From DASXMT01 sp963781305 (GTDB lineage: Bacteria > Actinomycetota > Acidimicrobiia > Acidimicrobiales > RAAP-2): a stretch of DNA of 64,000 nucleotides. The notes under the pieces are model-generated. The model was not told the origin of the DNA. It did not search any database and saw only the letters and a list, made by a program, of their open reading frames with translations. The stretch spans positions 558,001 through 622,000 of the forward strand of contig CAWAFL010000011.1 in assembly GCA_963781305.1 (NCBI GenBank), in the 5' to 3' direction. Shown here piece by piece: positions 43,007 through 51,332 of this stretch. The position numbers and the translations under genes are program-made. Position 1 is the first letter of the stretch; every line of letters begins with the position of its first letter.

Positions 43007-43328
43007 CCGACCAGGCCGAGAGCGCCGACCTTGGCATGACGCCTGGCGATCGAGAGCACGGACAGACCGAGGTAGTGGTCGCTGTGGCCGTGCGTGATGT
43101 AGATCGTGGTGAGCCGGCGCTCGTGCAACGCCACCCAGCCGGCGAGCGCCGAGGCCTCGCGGATGTCATCAGAGCATCCACGAGTACCGCATGGCGGGCA
43201 CCGGAGATCAACGTCGACGTTGCGGGATCCCACGCCGGTGGATCACCGACCCGGCGCGGTCGAACCCTTCTGCCTGGACCAAGGACCGGGTCGCCGAGCG
43301 AGGCCTCCGTGGACTGTCTCTGCAACAT
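43003..43328 (-). pseudogene. Decayed metallo-beta-lactamase-fold hydrolase
   Basis: One frame gives PPAWDPATSTLISGARHAVL and VDALMT. A second frame, entered within 'GATGACATCCGC' (about 43170), continues IREASALAGWVALHERR and LTTIYITHGHSDHYLGLSVL, with the H-x-H-x-D-H motif. The gene then stops at TAG (43003) after about 100 residues, before the further metal ligands of the family (about 280 residues). It is both frameshifted and truncated. Confidence 0.78.
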
Positions 43329-43367
43329 GGCGAGACGGCAGTCGACGCACCCGCCGCCACACCATCA

Positions 43368-43383
43368 GTAACGGGTGTGTTAC
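43368..43383. promoter_or_regulatory. ArsR-type operator, first copy
   Basis: GTAACGGGTGTGTTAC: GTAAC-N6-GTTAC. It lies 17 bp, edge to edge, from a second copy at 43385. A third related site lies at 50988, before the other ArsR gene. Confidence 0.75.
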
Positions 43384-43384
43384 G

Positions 43385-43400
43385 GTAACTAAACAGTTAC
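43385..43400. promoter_or_regulatory. ArsR-type operator, second copy
   Basis: GTAACTAAACAGTTAC, a perfect 6-bp inverted repeat with 4-bp centre (GTAAC-N6-GTTAC), immediately after the first copy. It lies 22 bp before the GTG of the SRPBCC gene at 43422, in the promoter region. The phase of the two copies is 17 bp. It likely binds the ArsR protein made by the second gene of the operon. Confidence 0.8.
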
Positions 43401-43421
43401 GAATGCCGAGGAGCGCATGAC

Positions 43422-43850
43422 GTGCCGTACTACGAAGCGACATCGCCCATTGCGGCCAGCCCCAGTGTCGTGTGGGCCGTGCTGATCAACGGGGCGGGTT
43501 GGCCATCCTGGGACTCCGGCGTTCGGGCTGTCGAGGGTCGAATCGCCATCGGAGAGACCATCAAGATCCAAAGTGAGGCGGCACCGGGCCGCACCTTTCC
43601 GGTCAGGGTGACGAAGTTTGAACCACCGGCGTGTCTACGCCTCAGCGGCGGAATGCCCTTGGGCCTGTTCCGGGGTGTCCGGACCTACGAGTTGGCTGAG
43701 CAAGGAAATGGCTCGACCGAGTTCCGTATGCGCGAAGAGTATGCCGGTCCTCTCGTCGGCCTGATCTGGCGGTCGATGCCGGATCTGGGACCGTCATTCG
43801 ACCAATTTGCCCAGGGACTCAAGCAGCAGGCCGAGTCGGGGGTTACGTGA
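43422..43850 (+). CDS. SRPBCC family protein
   Basis: 142 residues from GTG 43422, after GAGGAG. Opening MPYYEATSPIAASPSVVWAVLI and the pattern WPSWDSGVRAVEG are typical of coenzyme Q-binding/polyketide-cyclase-like START proteins. It overlaps the next ArsR gene by one base (TGATG). With two such genes and an ArsR in the same operon, it is probably a ligand-binding or hydrolase partner. No signal peptide. Confidence 0.85.
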   Translation: MPYYEATSPIAASPSVVWAVLINGAGWPSWDSGVRAVEGRIAIGETIKIQSEAAPGRTFPVRVTKFEPPACLRLSGGMPLGLFRGVRTYELAEQGNGSTEFRMREEYAGPLVGLIWRSMPDLGPSFDQFAQGLKQQAESGVT

Positions 43851-44179
43851 TGGTTGCGGCATCTGCCCCCGGTGATCCGTTTGACGCTTTGGGCGATCCC
43901 AATCGCCGTGAGATCCTGCGTCTCCTCAGCGACGGAGACAAGCCGGTCCAGGGGATCGCCGACGCGATGTCAATCAGTCGACCTGCGGTGTCGCGCCACC
44001 TCCGCGTGCTGAAGGAAGCGGGAATGGTGGCCGAGGAGGCTCGCGGGACCCGTCGCATCTATCACCTGCAAGAAGAGGGAGTGCGGTCTATTCAGACCTA
44101 CCTCGAGCGCATTTGGGGTGACGCTGCCGGGCGCTTTCGGCTGTTCGCCGAGAACACCCAGGAGGCGTCCGAGCCATGA
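43850..44179 (+). CDS. ArsR-family transcriptional regulator
   Basis: 109 residues. Winged helix: DPFDALGDPNRREILRLLSDGDKPVQGIADAM, recognition helix SISRPAVSRHLRVLKEAGMV, wing EARGTRRIYHL. It lacks the C-x-C metal sites of ArsR or CadC metal sensors, as in the SRPBCC-associated group. It is likely a repressor of its own operon through the GTAAC-N6-GTTAC sites. An ATGA overlap couples it to the next SRPBCC gene. Confidence 0.92.
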   Translation: MVAASAPGDPFDALGDPNRREILRLLSDGDKPVQGIADAMSISRPAVSRHLRVLKEAGMVAEEARGTRRIYHLQEEGVRSIQTYLERIWGDAAGRFRLFAENTQEASEP

Positions 44180-44625
44180 ACACGCCGCTCAGGCTGTCCT
44201 TCGACGTCGCCTGCTCTCCCGAGCACGCCTTCACCGTCTGGACCTCGAGGATCGGCACCTGGTGGCCGCTGGATCACACGGTGACCGGGCACGGCGACCT
44301 CGACGTCGTGATGCAGAACGGCGTCGGTGGACGGATCTACGAACGCACAGCCGAGGGTGTTGAGCACGAGTGGGGTGAGGTGACGAGCTGGGACCCCCCG
44401 AGACAGCTGACCTACCTCTGGCACCTGGGGCGGGACAGCGCCGACTCCACCGAGGTAGAGATCCGCTTCCTGGCTCAAGGCGCCGGAGCCACCCGGGTTG
44501 AGATCGAACACCGCGGTTGGGAGCGACTCGGCACGTCGGGACATCAGTGGCGCGATCGAAACCGTACCGGTTGGGAGTCACTTCTGCCCCACTATCTGGC
44601 CGCCATTGCGATCGGAGGAGGCTGA
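44176..44625 (+). CDS. SRPBCC family protein (AHSA1-like)
   Basis: 149 residues. CSPEHAFTVWTSRIGTWWPL, VGGRIYERTAEGVEHEWGEV, WDPPRQLTYLWHLG, TRVEIEHRGWERLG: all hallmarks of the AHSA1/START family that commonly accompanies ArsR genes. It starts in the ArsR stop (ATGA). Close relative of the protein at 51329. Possibly a ligand-binding effector; function not shown. Confidence 0.9.
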   Translation: MNTPLRLSFDVACSPEHAFTVWTSRIGTWWPLDHTVTGHGDLDVVMQNGVGGRIYERTAEGVEHEWGEVTSWDPPRQLTYLWHLGRDSADSTEVEIRFLAQGAGATRVEIEHRGWERLGTSGHQWRDRNRTGWESLLPHYLAAIAIGGG

Positions 44626-45026
44626 TGGCCGTTGGCACCAAGGAGGATCCGTGGATGCTCAAGACTCCACCGGGCACCTCGGAGTACTCGATGTACAAGG
44701 ACGAGCAGGTCGACCCAGCGGCCCTTGTCTGCCAGGTCGGCTCGACCAGGCTCACGTACCGTCTTCAGGCCATCGACGACCTCCACGCATGGCTGGCATC
44801 CCAAGGTGACTGGGTGCTGCTCGGCGCCGCCGATGAGAAGAAACCCGCGGCAGCGGGCACCGTCGAAGCATGGGCGCGCTCAGCGGATAATCCCGTCGGG
44901 GGTTGGTACGGACTGCGCAAGGGTTACCGCGGGCGCTTCGGGATGTATCTGCCCCCGCTGTTGGAGGCACTCGGACTTGCCGAAGTTACTCACGACCCTC
45001 GCAACAACAGGATGCGGGCGATCTGA
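44625..45026 (+). CDS. Conserved hypothetical protein of the ArsR/SRPBCC operon
   Basis: 133 residues from ATG 44625, which overlaps the preceding stop by one base (TGATG), with GGAGGAG upstream. It is a compact alpha/beta protein: TPPGTSEYSMYKDEQVDP, LVCQVGSTRLTYRLQAIDDL, WVLLGAADEKKPAAAGTVEAW, GWYGLRKGYRGRFGMYLPPL. I recognise the pattern as common in actinobacteria but not the function. The absence of membrane segments suggests a cytoplasmic role alongside the SRPBCC proteins. Confidence 0.78.
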   Translation: MAVGTKEDPWMLKTPPGTSEYSMYKDEQVDPAALVCQVGSTRLTYRLQAIDDLHAWLASQGDWVLLGAADEKKPAAAGTVEAWARSADNPVGGWYGLRKGYRGRFGMYLPPLLEALGLAEVTHDPRNNRMRAI

Positions 45027-45110
45027 ATGCGGCTGCGATCGAGGGCGCTGCGCTCATCGAGTCCCGGACCACAGCCCCCCAGGAGCGACCGCTAACGAAC
45101 GGAGATGGCC

Positions 45111-45416
45111 ATGCCAGTCACCAAGGTGATCCAGTACAAGACGAAGGCAGAGAGTGCCGACGAGAACGAACGACTGATCCGAGGCGTCTTTGCCGAGTTG
45201 GCGGAGGAGAGCCCCGACGGCTTGCACTATGCGGCCTTCCGTCTCGACGACGGAGTCACGTTCGTGCACGTGGCCACCTTCGACGATGAGAGGAACCCGT
45301 TGGCGGCGTCGGCTGCATTCGCCGACTTTCAAACCGACATCAAAAGCAGGTGCACCGAGGGGCCGACGCCGGCCGACGCATCTGTAGTTGGAAACTACCG
45401 GCTACTGCCCGATTGA
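45111..45416 (+). CDS. Antibiotic-biosynthesis-monooxygenase-like small protein
   Basis: 101 residues; ATG 45111 has GGAG at a good distance, better than the ATG at 45105. VTKVIQYKTKAESADENERLIRGVFAEL, HYAAFRLDDGVTFVHVATFD and NPLAASAAFADFQTDI give the ferredoxin-like dimeric barrel of ABM-type proteins. It follows the ArsR operon by 84 bp in the same direction. No cofactor or catalytic residue can be named. Confidence 0.72.
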   Translation: MPVTKVIQYKTKAESADENERLIRGVFAELAEESPDGLHYAAFRLDDGVTFVHVATFDDERNPLAASAAFADFQTDIKSRCTEGPTPADASVVGNYRLLPD

Positions 45417-45500
45417 TCGAAACCGGTGCGGCGCCGGAGGCAGTGTCCGGCCCGTCAACGAGTCGATGGGTGAACTGGCCCTTCAGAGCCCGTTGCGGGG

Positions 45501-45740
45501 CTAGTACCGACCGGAGTATTGGCGAGCGTTCAGTCGCTTCCGCGGTCCCACCAGGTAGAAGACAGCGACAATTGCTCCGATGATTCCGAAGATGAACCAC
45601 CCTGCAATCATTCCGACAATCCAAAGTGCCTTCCATTTCGCCGCTAAAGAGGCAGCAGGACGTCTGGCCACGTCGATAATTGCCCAGATAACCACCGCCA
45701 GCGACGCAAAATTAATGAACACCAACAGTCCGTGGCCCAT
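45501..45740 (-). CDS. PLD nuclease N-terminal-like small membrane protein
   Basis: 79 residues; AAGAGGAAAG precedes the ATG. Two helices: LLVFINFASLAVVIWAIIDV and ALWIVGMIAGWFIFGIIGAI, then VAVFYLVGPRKRLNARQ. It is the paralogue of the protein at 17057. Function unknown. Confidence 0.8.
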   Translation of the reverse strand: MGHGLLVFINFASLAVVIWAIIDVARRPAASLAAKWKALWIVGMIAGWFIFGIIGAIVAVFYLVGPRKRLNARQYSGRY

Positions 45741-45914
45741 CTTTCCTCTTTCCGGCGAACTACGGCCCGTTCGAACGTCCGAGACCTACATTCGCGCTCG
45801 TAGCCAGCTTTGCCGCCGAACCTCTGAGCAGTATCAAAAGTAGGTAAATTTATCCTTAGAAATCACCTGCAAGGACCCCGGCGTGCCCTCTACCGCGTCG
45901 TTCGGGTCGAGCGC

Positions 45915-46865
45915 TTATCCGGCGGGAGTAGCGGGGGACGGGCGGGTTCTCTGGTTGCGGAGCACTCCGGCGACGGCGGTACCCCAAACGAGGACCAGAA
46001 TGCCGTAGAGGCCGAGGGGTGCGGCGGCGGCAGGCCCGAAAGCAGTCGCAGCGATGCCGGCGGCGATGGCGAAGTCACGCATTGAAGTGGTGAGCAGCAC
46101 GGCGGTGCGTGCCGGTCGGTGTGCGCCGAGGCCGAGGAGCCGGCCGATGACGGCTGACCCGGCGATGAAGGCGACGAGGGCGCCCCCGATGGCAAGGTAG
46201 CGGGCGGAGACGTGGACCTCCGCGGCGATGAGGGCAACGAGGGCAGCCACGATCAGGATGGCAGTTCTCGTGGCGGCCAGTTCGGTTCGGGCTCCGATGG
46301 GTTTGACGGCCCGGAGACAGAGTCCGGCGGCGAGAGGGAGCGCCACGACGAGGGCAAGATTGGTGATGATGTGTCCGGGGTGTACCGAGGCATGGCCGAC
46401 TTCGAGACTGAGGATCGGCCATGCAGCGGCCACCGCGGCGATGGTTGAACCGATAAGCACTCCGGCGGAGAGGGCGGCCTCGCCGCCGGCCATGGCCGTG
46501 GTGGCGACCGAGGCGATCTCGCACGGGGCAAGGCCGACGGTCATGACGCCGTTACGGAGAGAGCCGGCGGCAACGAATCGAGACACCGCCCAGGACAGGG
46601 CGGGCAGCACGGTTACGCCGGCAACGACGGCCGCCAGCAGGGGGCGCCAGCCTCCTATCAGGCGCCGCAGTGCGGCAGGTTCGATCGTGACCGCGGTGGC
46701 GAAGACCAAGGCGGCGAGTAGGACATTGATGCCTTGGTGAGCGGCGAGCCAGGCCAGCGGTGGCTGAACGGTCAGACCAATGACGGCGGCAACGAGCACG
46801 GCGACCAGTTCCGGGTAACCAGAGACGAGCTGATGGAGTCGATGCAACACGAGGTTCAGCTCCAT
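45915..46865 (-). CDS. Bile acid:sodium symporter-like (BASS/SBF family) transporter
   Basis: 316 residues with nine or ten membrane helices. It has the SBF-type alternating pattern: VNVLLAALVFATAVTIEPAALRRL-like segment in the first half, MTVGLAPCEIASVATTAMAGGEAALSAGVL (the conserved crossing region), and LLTTSMRDFAIAAGIAATAFGP in the second half. BASS proteins carry organic anions or act as metal/arsenite-type exporters. The substrate cannot be told. A 215-bp gap follows with no gene. Confidence 0.82.
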   Translation of the reverse strand: MELNLVLHRLHQLVSGYPELVAVLVAAVIGLTVQPPLAWLAAHQGINVLLAALVFATAVTIEPAALRRLIGGWRPLLAAVVAGVTVLPALSWAVSRFVAAGSLRNGVMTVGLAPCEIASVATTAMAGGEAALSAGVLIGSTIAAVAAAWPILSLEVGHASVHPGHIITNLALVVALPLAAGLCLRAVKPIGARTELAATRTAILIVAALVALIAAEVHVSARYLAIGGALVAFIAGSAVIGRLLGLGAHRPARTAVLLTTSMRDFAIAAGIAATAFGPAAAAPLGLYGILVLVWGTAVAGVLRNQRTRPSPATPAG

Positions 46866-47080
46866 TCGTCACACGTGGCCGGAGACAGGCTATGGGTAGC
46901 AGCGGGTCTCGATGTTCTCAGCCGACGACATGCATGGTGTCATCACCCAGGCGTGCCCGCTCCGTGGTCAAAGTGCTCACGCAAGGGTAGGCGCGAGTGA
47001 CGAGGTCGTCGGCAAGGCGAGCGTCCGTGACTGCTATAGCCCTGAAGGGGTGCCGGCGACAAGGCAGTCCCACCCGATGA

Positions 47081-47974
47081 TCATCGAGCCAGTCCGGGTC
47101 GCCACTTCTCGATAGGGGCATGGTGGGGAAGGCCAACGATGGGTGGATGATCCAGCCACTGACGTGTTGCGGCAAGGGCCCGACTTATCAGCACCCCGGT
47201 CTGAGTGAAGTCGAACATCGACGGTTGCGAACCAGTTGGCACTGGAACAACGTGCACCTCCACCCGAGCGGATACCTCGGCCAGCGCCGTTGCCTCACGG
47301 GGACCGGTTGCTTTTTGCATGGCATGGAGCATGAGGTCCGGGGCCGTCTCCGGTGGAAGGGCGAACCCCTGCGCGGTGGGGAGGACCCAGATCTCGTCTG
47401 CCCCGAGCGCCTCGGCCTGGGCTACTGGGACGTTGGCGGCGACGCCGCCATCGATGAGGCGTCGACCGTCGATCACCACCGGTGGGAAGACGCCAGGGAT
47501 GGCCGAGCTGGCCAGGAGGGCGTCGATGGCCACGCCAGACGACAAGATGACTGCTTCGCCGGTGATGAGGTCGGTCGCCATCACGTGGAGGTCCACGGCG
47601 GCCTCTTCGAGAAGGCGGAACCCGAGAGGGACCTTTCTGACGAACGTCTGGAACTGATGGGGATCGAAGAAATGGTTTCGCCGGCCCAAGGCGCCGGAGA
47701 TGATGCGACGGAGCGCGAACGGGAAGATGTCCTTGCGGCGTATGCCGGTCCACAGTTTGGCCAGGCTCTCAGCTCGGGCCAGATTGGGCTGCCCAGCCAT
47801 AAAGGCGCCGTTGAGGGCCCCGACCGACGACCCCACGATCACATCAGGCGAAATCCCCGATTCGAGCAAGGCCTGCAACATCCCCACTTGCGTGGCACCA
47901 AGGTTTCCTCCTCCACCGAGGACGAACGCCGTCTTTTTGCTCGCTGACCCGGATGCGAGGGGGCCATCAACCAT
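47081..47974 (-). CDS. Patatin-like phospholipase
   Basis: 297 residues. Glycine-rich oxyanion loop GGGGNLGA (19-26), nucleophile motif GSSVG with Ser50, and the catalytic Asp175 in LIDGGV. The Ser-Asp dyad and order are those of patatin/RssA-type lipid acyl hydrolases. No membrane segment; probably cytoplasmic or membrane-surface. It is divergent from nothing immediate; a MerR gene lies 93 bp further on the same strand. Confidence 0.92.
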   Translation of the reverse strand: MVDGPLASGSASKKTAFVLGGGGNLGATQVGMLQALLESGISPDVIVGSSVGALNGAFMAGQPNLARAESLAKLWTGIRRKDIFPFALRRIISGALGRRNHFFDPHQFQTFVRKVPLGFRLLEEAAVDLHVMATDLITGEAVILSSGVAIDALLASSAIPGVFPPVVIDGRRLIDGGVAANVPVAQAEALGADEIWVLPTAQGFALPPETAPDLMLHAMQKATGPREATALAEVSARVEVHVVPVPTGSQPSMFDFTQTGVLISRALAATRQWLDHPPIVGLPHHAPIEKWRPGLAR

Positions 47975-48067
47975 TGTTGACCCGATTCATGACGCGATCC
48001 GGACGGGATGATGGGCCGGGCAGAATCGGCCCGAGGTTGGTCGCTCCCGAGAGTGCGAGGGCAATGG

Positions 48068-48535
48068 TCACGACGGCAGGGAGTCGCGGTCAGTGGCCTC
48101 CTGGGCTCGTCGGGCCTCTAGGTGGCCGCGCAGGTAGCCCAAGTCGTTCTCGAGCTCTCGGGCCACCGTCTCGACTTGGGCCAGCTCTTGGCGGCCCTGT
48201 TCGATACGAGCCAGCAGGGCGCATCGTTGGTCGTGCAGCGACTGATAGATCTGTTCGGCGACGGCCAAGGGCAGGTGAGGGGCACCATCTTCGTCGCGCT
48301 GGGTCGGATGCCGTAAGACTTCTTCGATAGTGGCCACCGACAATCCGAAACCCCGGAGCTCGCGGATTCGCTCCAGGCGTTCGGCGTCCGCCTCGCTGTA
48401 CAATCGATACCGGTTCTCGCTTCTGGTCGGGCAAAGGAGACCGCGCTCCTCGTAGTACTTGATCGTCCGAGCGCTGAGGCCAACGCGACGGGCCATTTCG
48501 CCCACTTTGATCACCGCTGCGTCACTGTTCACCAC
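48068..48535 (-). CDS. MerR-family transcriptional regulator
   Basis: 155 residues. I place the start at GTG 48535: the AGGAGG sequence directly abuts the ATG at 48541, which is too close for initiation, whereas the GTG two codons later has normal spacing. N-terminal HTH: IKVGEMARRVGLSARTIKYYEERGLL with the wing SENRYRLYSEAD. A long coiled-coil dimer helix (EQIYQSLHDQRCALLARIEQGRQELAQ) follows. No effector cysteine cluster, so it is not a typical metal sensor. Confidence 0.88.
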   Translation of the reverse strand: MVNSDAAVIKVGEMARRVGLSARTIKYYEERGLLCPTRSENRYRLYSEADAERLERIRELRGFGLSVATIEEVLRHPTQRDEDGAPHLPLAVAEQIYQSLHDQRCALLARIEQGRQELAQVETVARELENDLGYLRGHLEARRAQEATDRDSLPS

Positions 48536-48671
48536 GATCATCCTCCTGTGAAAGCTCGGTCCGGCTCACGACGTAGCGATGGATTACGTGAACGTTAGGA
48601 TACAGGATCATGGCAGAACCAGATGCACCGTCCCTAGCAGTGCTGCAGCACCCGCCTCCCATGTATGGCTA

Positions 48672-48699
48672 CCTAATGGTCCAGGCCTAATGGTCCAGG
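48672..48699. repeat. Perfect 14-bp tandem duplication
   Basis: CCTAATGGTCCAGG occurs twice head to tail (48672-48685 and 48686-48699) in the region between the MerR gene and the glucoamylase gene. It may be a slippage duplication or a direct-repeat binding site. Confidence 0.85.
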
Positions 48700-48780
48700 A
48701 AGCGGGCTCGGAGACAGTTGCTGCACCAGTTATAGTGACCGGCGTCAAACATGCACGTTAACGGACAGCTCTAGTTCCGA

Positions 48781-50877
48781 ATGGGAGAACCTGTGCACCA
48801 AGTGCCCGAGCACCTATCGGCTCCGACCGGCCGACTGGTTGCGCTGCGCCCGGTCGAACCGCTCCCACCGGCCGCCGGGGAACCCGGATCGGCTCCATTT
48901 GGCGCAGTCGGGCAGAGCTCGCTGCAAGGCATCTTTCCGCCCATCGCCGACTACGCCTTTCTCTCGGACTGTGAGAACACGTGCCTGGTGGCGCCCACCG
49001 GAGCAATCGAGTGGTTGTGCCTGCCGCGACCTCATGACCCGAGCGTGTTCGGCACGCTCCTCGACCGGTCGGGGGGCTCGCTACGGCTGGCGCCGGCCGA
49101 TACCGCCGTTCCCGCCAATCGTCGCTACGTGCCGGGCACCATGGTGCTGGCCACCACGTGGCAGACCCGAACGGGCTGGCTGGCTATTCGTGACTTCATG
49201 GCTATCGGCGCCTGGCACCGTACGAGCGACCGCTCCGCGCTCCACCGGAGGACACCGGGCGACTTCGATGCCGACCACGTCCTCATCCGCACGGCGACGT
49301 GTCTCCACGGCACCGTCGACGTGGTGCTCGACTGCGAGCCGTCCTTCGACTACGGGCGGGTCGACGCGCGATGGGACTATGCCGGCGCAACATACGGCCA
49401 GGTGGTCACCACCAATCCCGATTTCATCCCACTGACGGTGGCCGGTGACCTGCGCTTGGGCATCGAAGGTCGTGCCCTGCGGGCCCGGCACCGTCTTGTC
49501 GAGGGTGAGTCCTGTTATGTGGCATTGAGCTGGTCCGACCGTCCTCCTCCGGCCGATATGGATGAGGTGAGGGCTTCGTTGGCCGAGACCGAACGGTTCT
49601 GGCGCGGTTGGGTCGACGGGGGGCGGTTCCCCGATCATCCCTGGCGGGAGCAGCTCCAGAGGAGCGCAATCACCCTGAAGGGCCTCACCTATGCATCAAC
49701 CGGCGCTCTGCTGGCTGCGCCGACGACGTCACTACCTGAACATCCCGGTGGTCACCGAAATTGGGACTATCGCTACACCTGGGTTCGAGACGCCGCCTTC
49801 ACCCTCTGGGCCCTGCACGCCCTCTCCTTCGACGCCGAGGCCGACGACTTCCTGGCCTTCCTCGGTGATGTGATCGAGCCGGAAGGATCTGCCGATGGTG
49901 AACCCCCGGTGGAGCGCCTTCTCCAAGTGCTCTATGGGGTGGACGGGACGAGCGCGCTGCCCGAGGGCGAGCTCGATCACTTGTCCGGCTATGGAGGGAG
50001 CCAGCCGGTCCGCATCGGTAATGCCGCCTACAGCCAAAAGCAGTTCGACATCCTCGGAGCCATTGTCGACTGCGTCTACCAGCACACCCGTTCGCGGGAC
50101 TCGTTGAGCGAGCGGGCCTGGAAGATCGTCGTCCAGGCGGTGGACACCGCCGTTCGCTCCTGGAGGCAACCCGATCACAGCATCTGGGAGATTCGGGGGG
50201 AACCTCGGCAGTTCACCTTCTCCAAAGTTATGTGCTGGGTGGCCGCCGACCGGGGAGCCCGTTTGGCCGCGCTACGGGGCGAAACGGCCCGGGCCAACCA
50301 GTGGTGGGACGCAGCACTGGAGATACACGCTGATATCTGCGAACACGGCGTTGACGCCAAGGGACGGTTCACCCAGTCGTACGGGTCGGACGAACTGGAC
50401 GGGTCGCTGCTCTTGCTTCCCCTGGTTCGATTCCTCCCACCCCAGGACGAACGGCTGCGGGCGACCGTCCTGGGTATCGCCGAGGAGCTCTCCGACCGTG
50501 GCTATGTCCGCCGTTACCGTACGGAGACGACCGATGACGGCCTCGACGAACCGGAAGCCACGTTCACCGTCTGTTCCTTCTGGCTCGTATCCGCGTTGGT
50601 GGAGATCGGCGAGCTCGACTGGGCTCGAAAGCTCTGTGAGCGGTTGCTCGGATCAGCAAGCGCCCTTGGCCTCTACGGGGAGGAGCTCGATCCGGGTACT
50701 GGGCGCCACCTTGGCAATTTCCCCCAGGCGCTGACCCATCTCGCCCTGGTCAATGCCGTTCTTCACGTGATTGAGGCTGAACGCCAGGACAACGACGAGC
50801 CGATGGGGCCGACCTCGTCTCCGACCTGGTGGGCGGCGGCAGGACGAGATGAGCGGGCGGGCAGGAAGCCCGTATGA
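48781..50877 (+). CDS. Glycoside hydrolase family 15 (glucoamylase/trehalase-like)
   Basis: 698 residues. After an N-terminal beta domain (ENTCLVAPTGAIEWLCLPR, DRSGGSLRL), the catalytic alpha/alpha barrel begins near 315 with TTSLPEHPGGHRNWDYRYTW and VRDAAFTLWALHALS, containing the general-acid region. The second glutamate region is GLYGEELDPGTGRHLGNFPQ near the end, the GEELD and FPQ motifs typical of GH15. It hydrolyses alpha-glucans or trehalose in the cytoplasm; no signal peptide. No Shine-Dalgarno is visible at ATG 48781. Confidence 0.92.
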   Translation: MGEPVHQVPEHLSAPTGRLVALRPVEPLPPAAGEPGSAPFGAVGQSSLQGIFPPIADYAFLSDCENTCLVAPTGAIEWLCLPRPHDPSVFGTLLDRSGGSLRLAPADTAVPANRRYVPGTMVLATTWQTRTGWLAIRDFMAIGAWHRTSDRSALHRRTPGDFDADHVLIRTATCLHGTVDVVLDCEPSFDYGRVDARWDYAGATYGQVVTTNPDFIPLTVAGDLRLGIEGRALRARHRLVEGESCYVALSWSDRPPPADMDEVRASLAETERFWRGWVDGGRFPDHPWREQLQRSAITLKGLTYASTGALLAAPTTSLPEHPGGHRNWDYRYTWVRDAAFTLWALHALSFDAEADDFLAFLGDVIEPEGSADGEPPVERLLQVLYGVDGTSALPEGELDHLSGYGGSQPVRIGNAAYSQKQFDILGAIVDCVYQHTRSRDSLSERAWKIVVQAVDTAVRSWRQPDHSIWEIRGEPRQFTFSKVMCWVAADRGARLAALRGETARANQWWDAALEIHADICEHGVDAKGRFTQSYGSDELDGSLLLLPLVRFLPPQDERLRATVLGIAEELSDRGYVRRYRTETTDDGLDEPEATFTVCSFWLVSALVEIGELDWARKLCERLLGSASALGLYGEELDPGTGRHLGNFPQALTHLALVNAVLHVIEAERQDNDEPMGPTSSPTWWAAAGRDERAGRKPV

Positions 50878-50987
50878 GGGTCTAGGACGCCCCAGAGGAG
50901 TTCACCCTCGAGCAAGCGCTCGGTGACCCACGCCTTGGAGCGAGGGGGAAAGTCGGTCAGCGAGACGGCGCTTGACCCGAACCGTCC

Positions 50988-51003
50988 GTAAGTCTATACT
51001 TAC
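50988..51003. promoter_or_regulatory. ArsR-type operator, third copy
   Basis: GTAAGTCTATACTTAC, a perfect 6-bp inverted repeat with 4-bp centre, identical in architecture to the two sites at 43368 and 43385 (consensus GTAA[CG]-N6-[CG]TTAC). It ends five bases before GTG 51009 of the ArsR gene, so the transcript must be leaderless or nearly so and repression direct. Confidence 0.82.
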
Positions 51004-51008
51004 CGTTC

Positions 51009-51332
51009 GTGGCCGCTTACGCACCTGGCGACGAATGGGAGGTCTTGGGGGATCGCACCAGGCGTGCCATCGTCGAGTGTCTCGCCGGCCGGCCGCGTGC
51101 CGTCGGTGAGCTCGCCGACGAGTTGCCGGTGAGCCGACCGGCGGTGTCCCAGCATCTGAAGGTGCTCAAGGACGCGGGCCTGGTCAGCGAGGAGGCGGTG
51201 GGCACCCGCAGGATCTATCGGCTCAACCCGATTGCGGTGGGAGCCCTCCGCGATCAGCTGGACACGTTCTGGAACCGAACCTTGGCCGGATACAAGGACC
51301 AGGCCGAACAACCGAAAGCGGAGGGGTCATGA
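51009..51332 (+). CDS. ArsR-family transcriptional regulator
   Basis: 107 residues from GTG 51009, the codon immediately after the operator. DEWEVLGDRTRRAIVECLAGRPRAVGELAD, recognition helix PVSRPAVSQHLKVLKDAGLV, wing VGTRRIYRLNP. No metal-binding cysteines. It is a paralogue of the regulator at 43850 and is likewise followed, with ATGA overlap, by an SRPBCC gene. Confidence 0.93.
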   Translation: MAAYAPGDEWEVLGDRTRRAIVECLAGRPRAVGELADELPVSRPAVSQHLKVLKDAGLVSEEAVGTRRIYRLNPIAVGALRDQLDTFWNRTLAGYKDQAEQPKAEGS

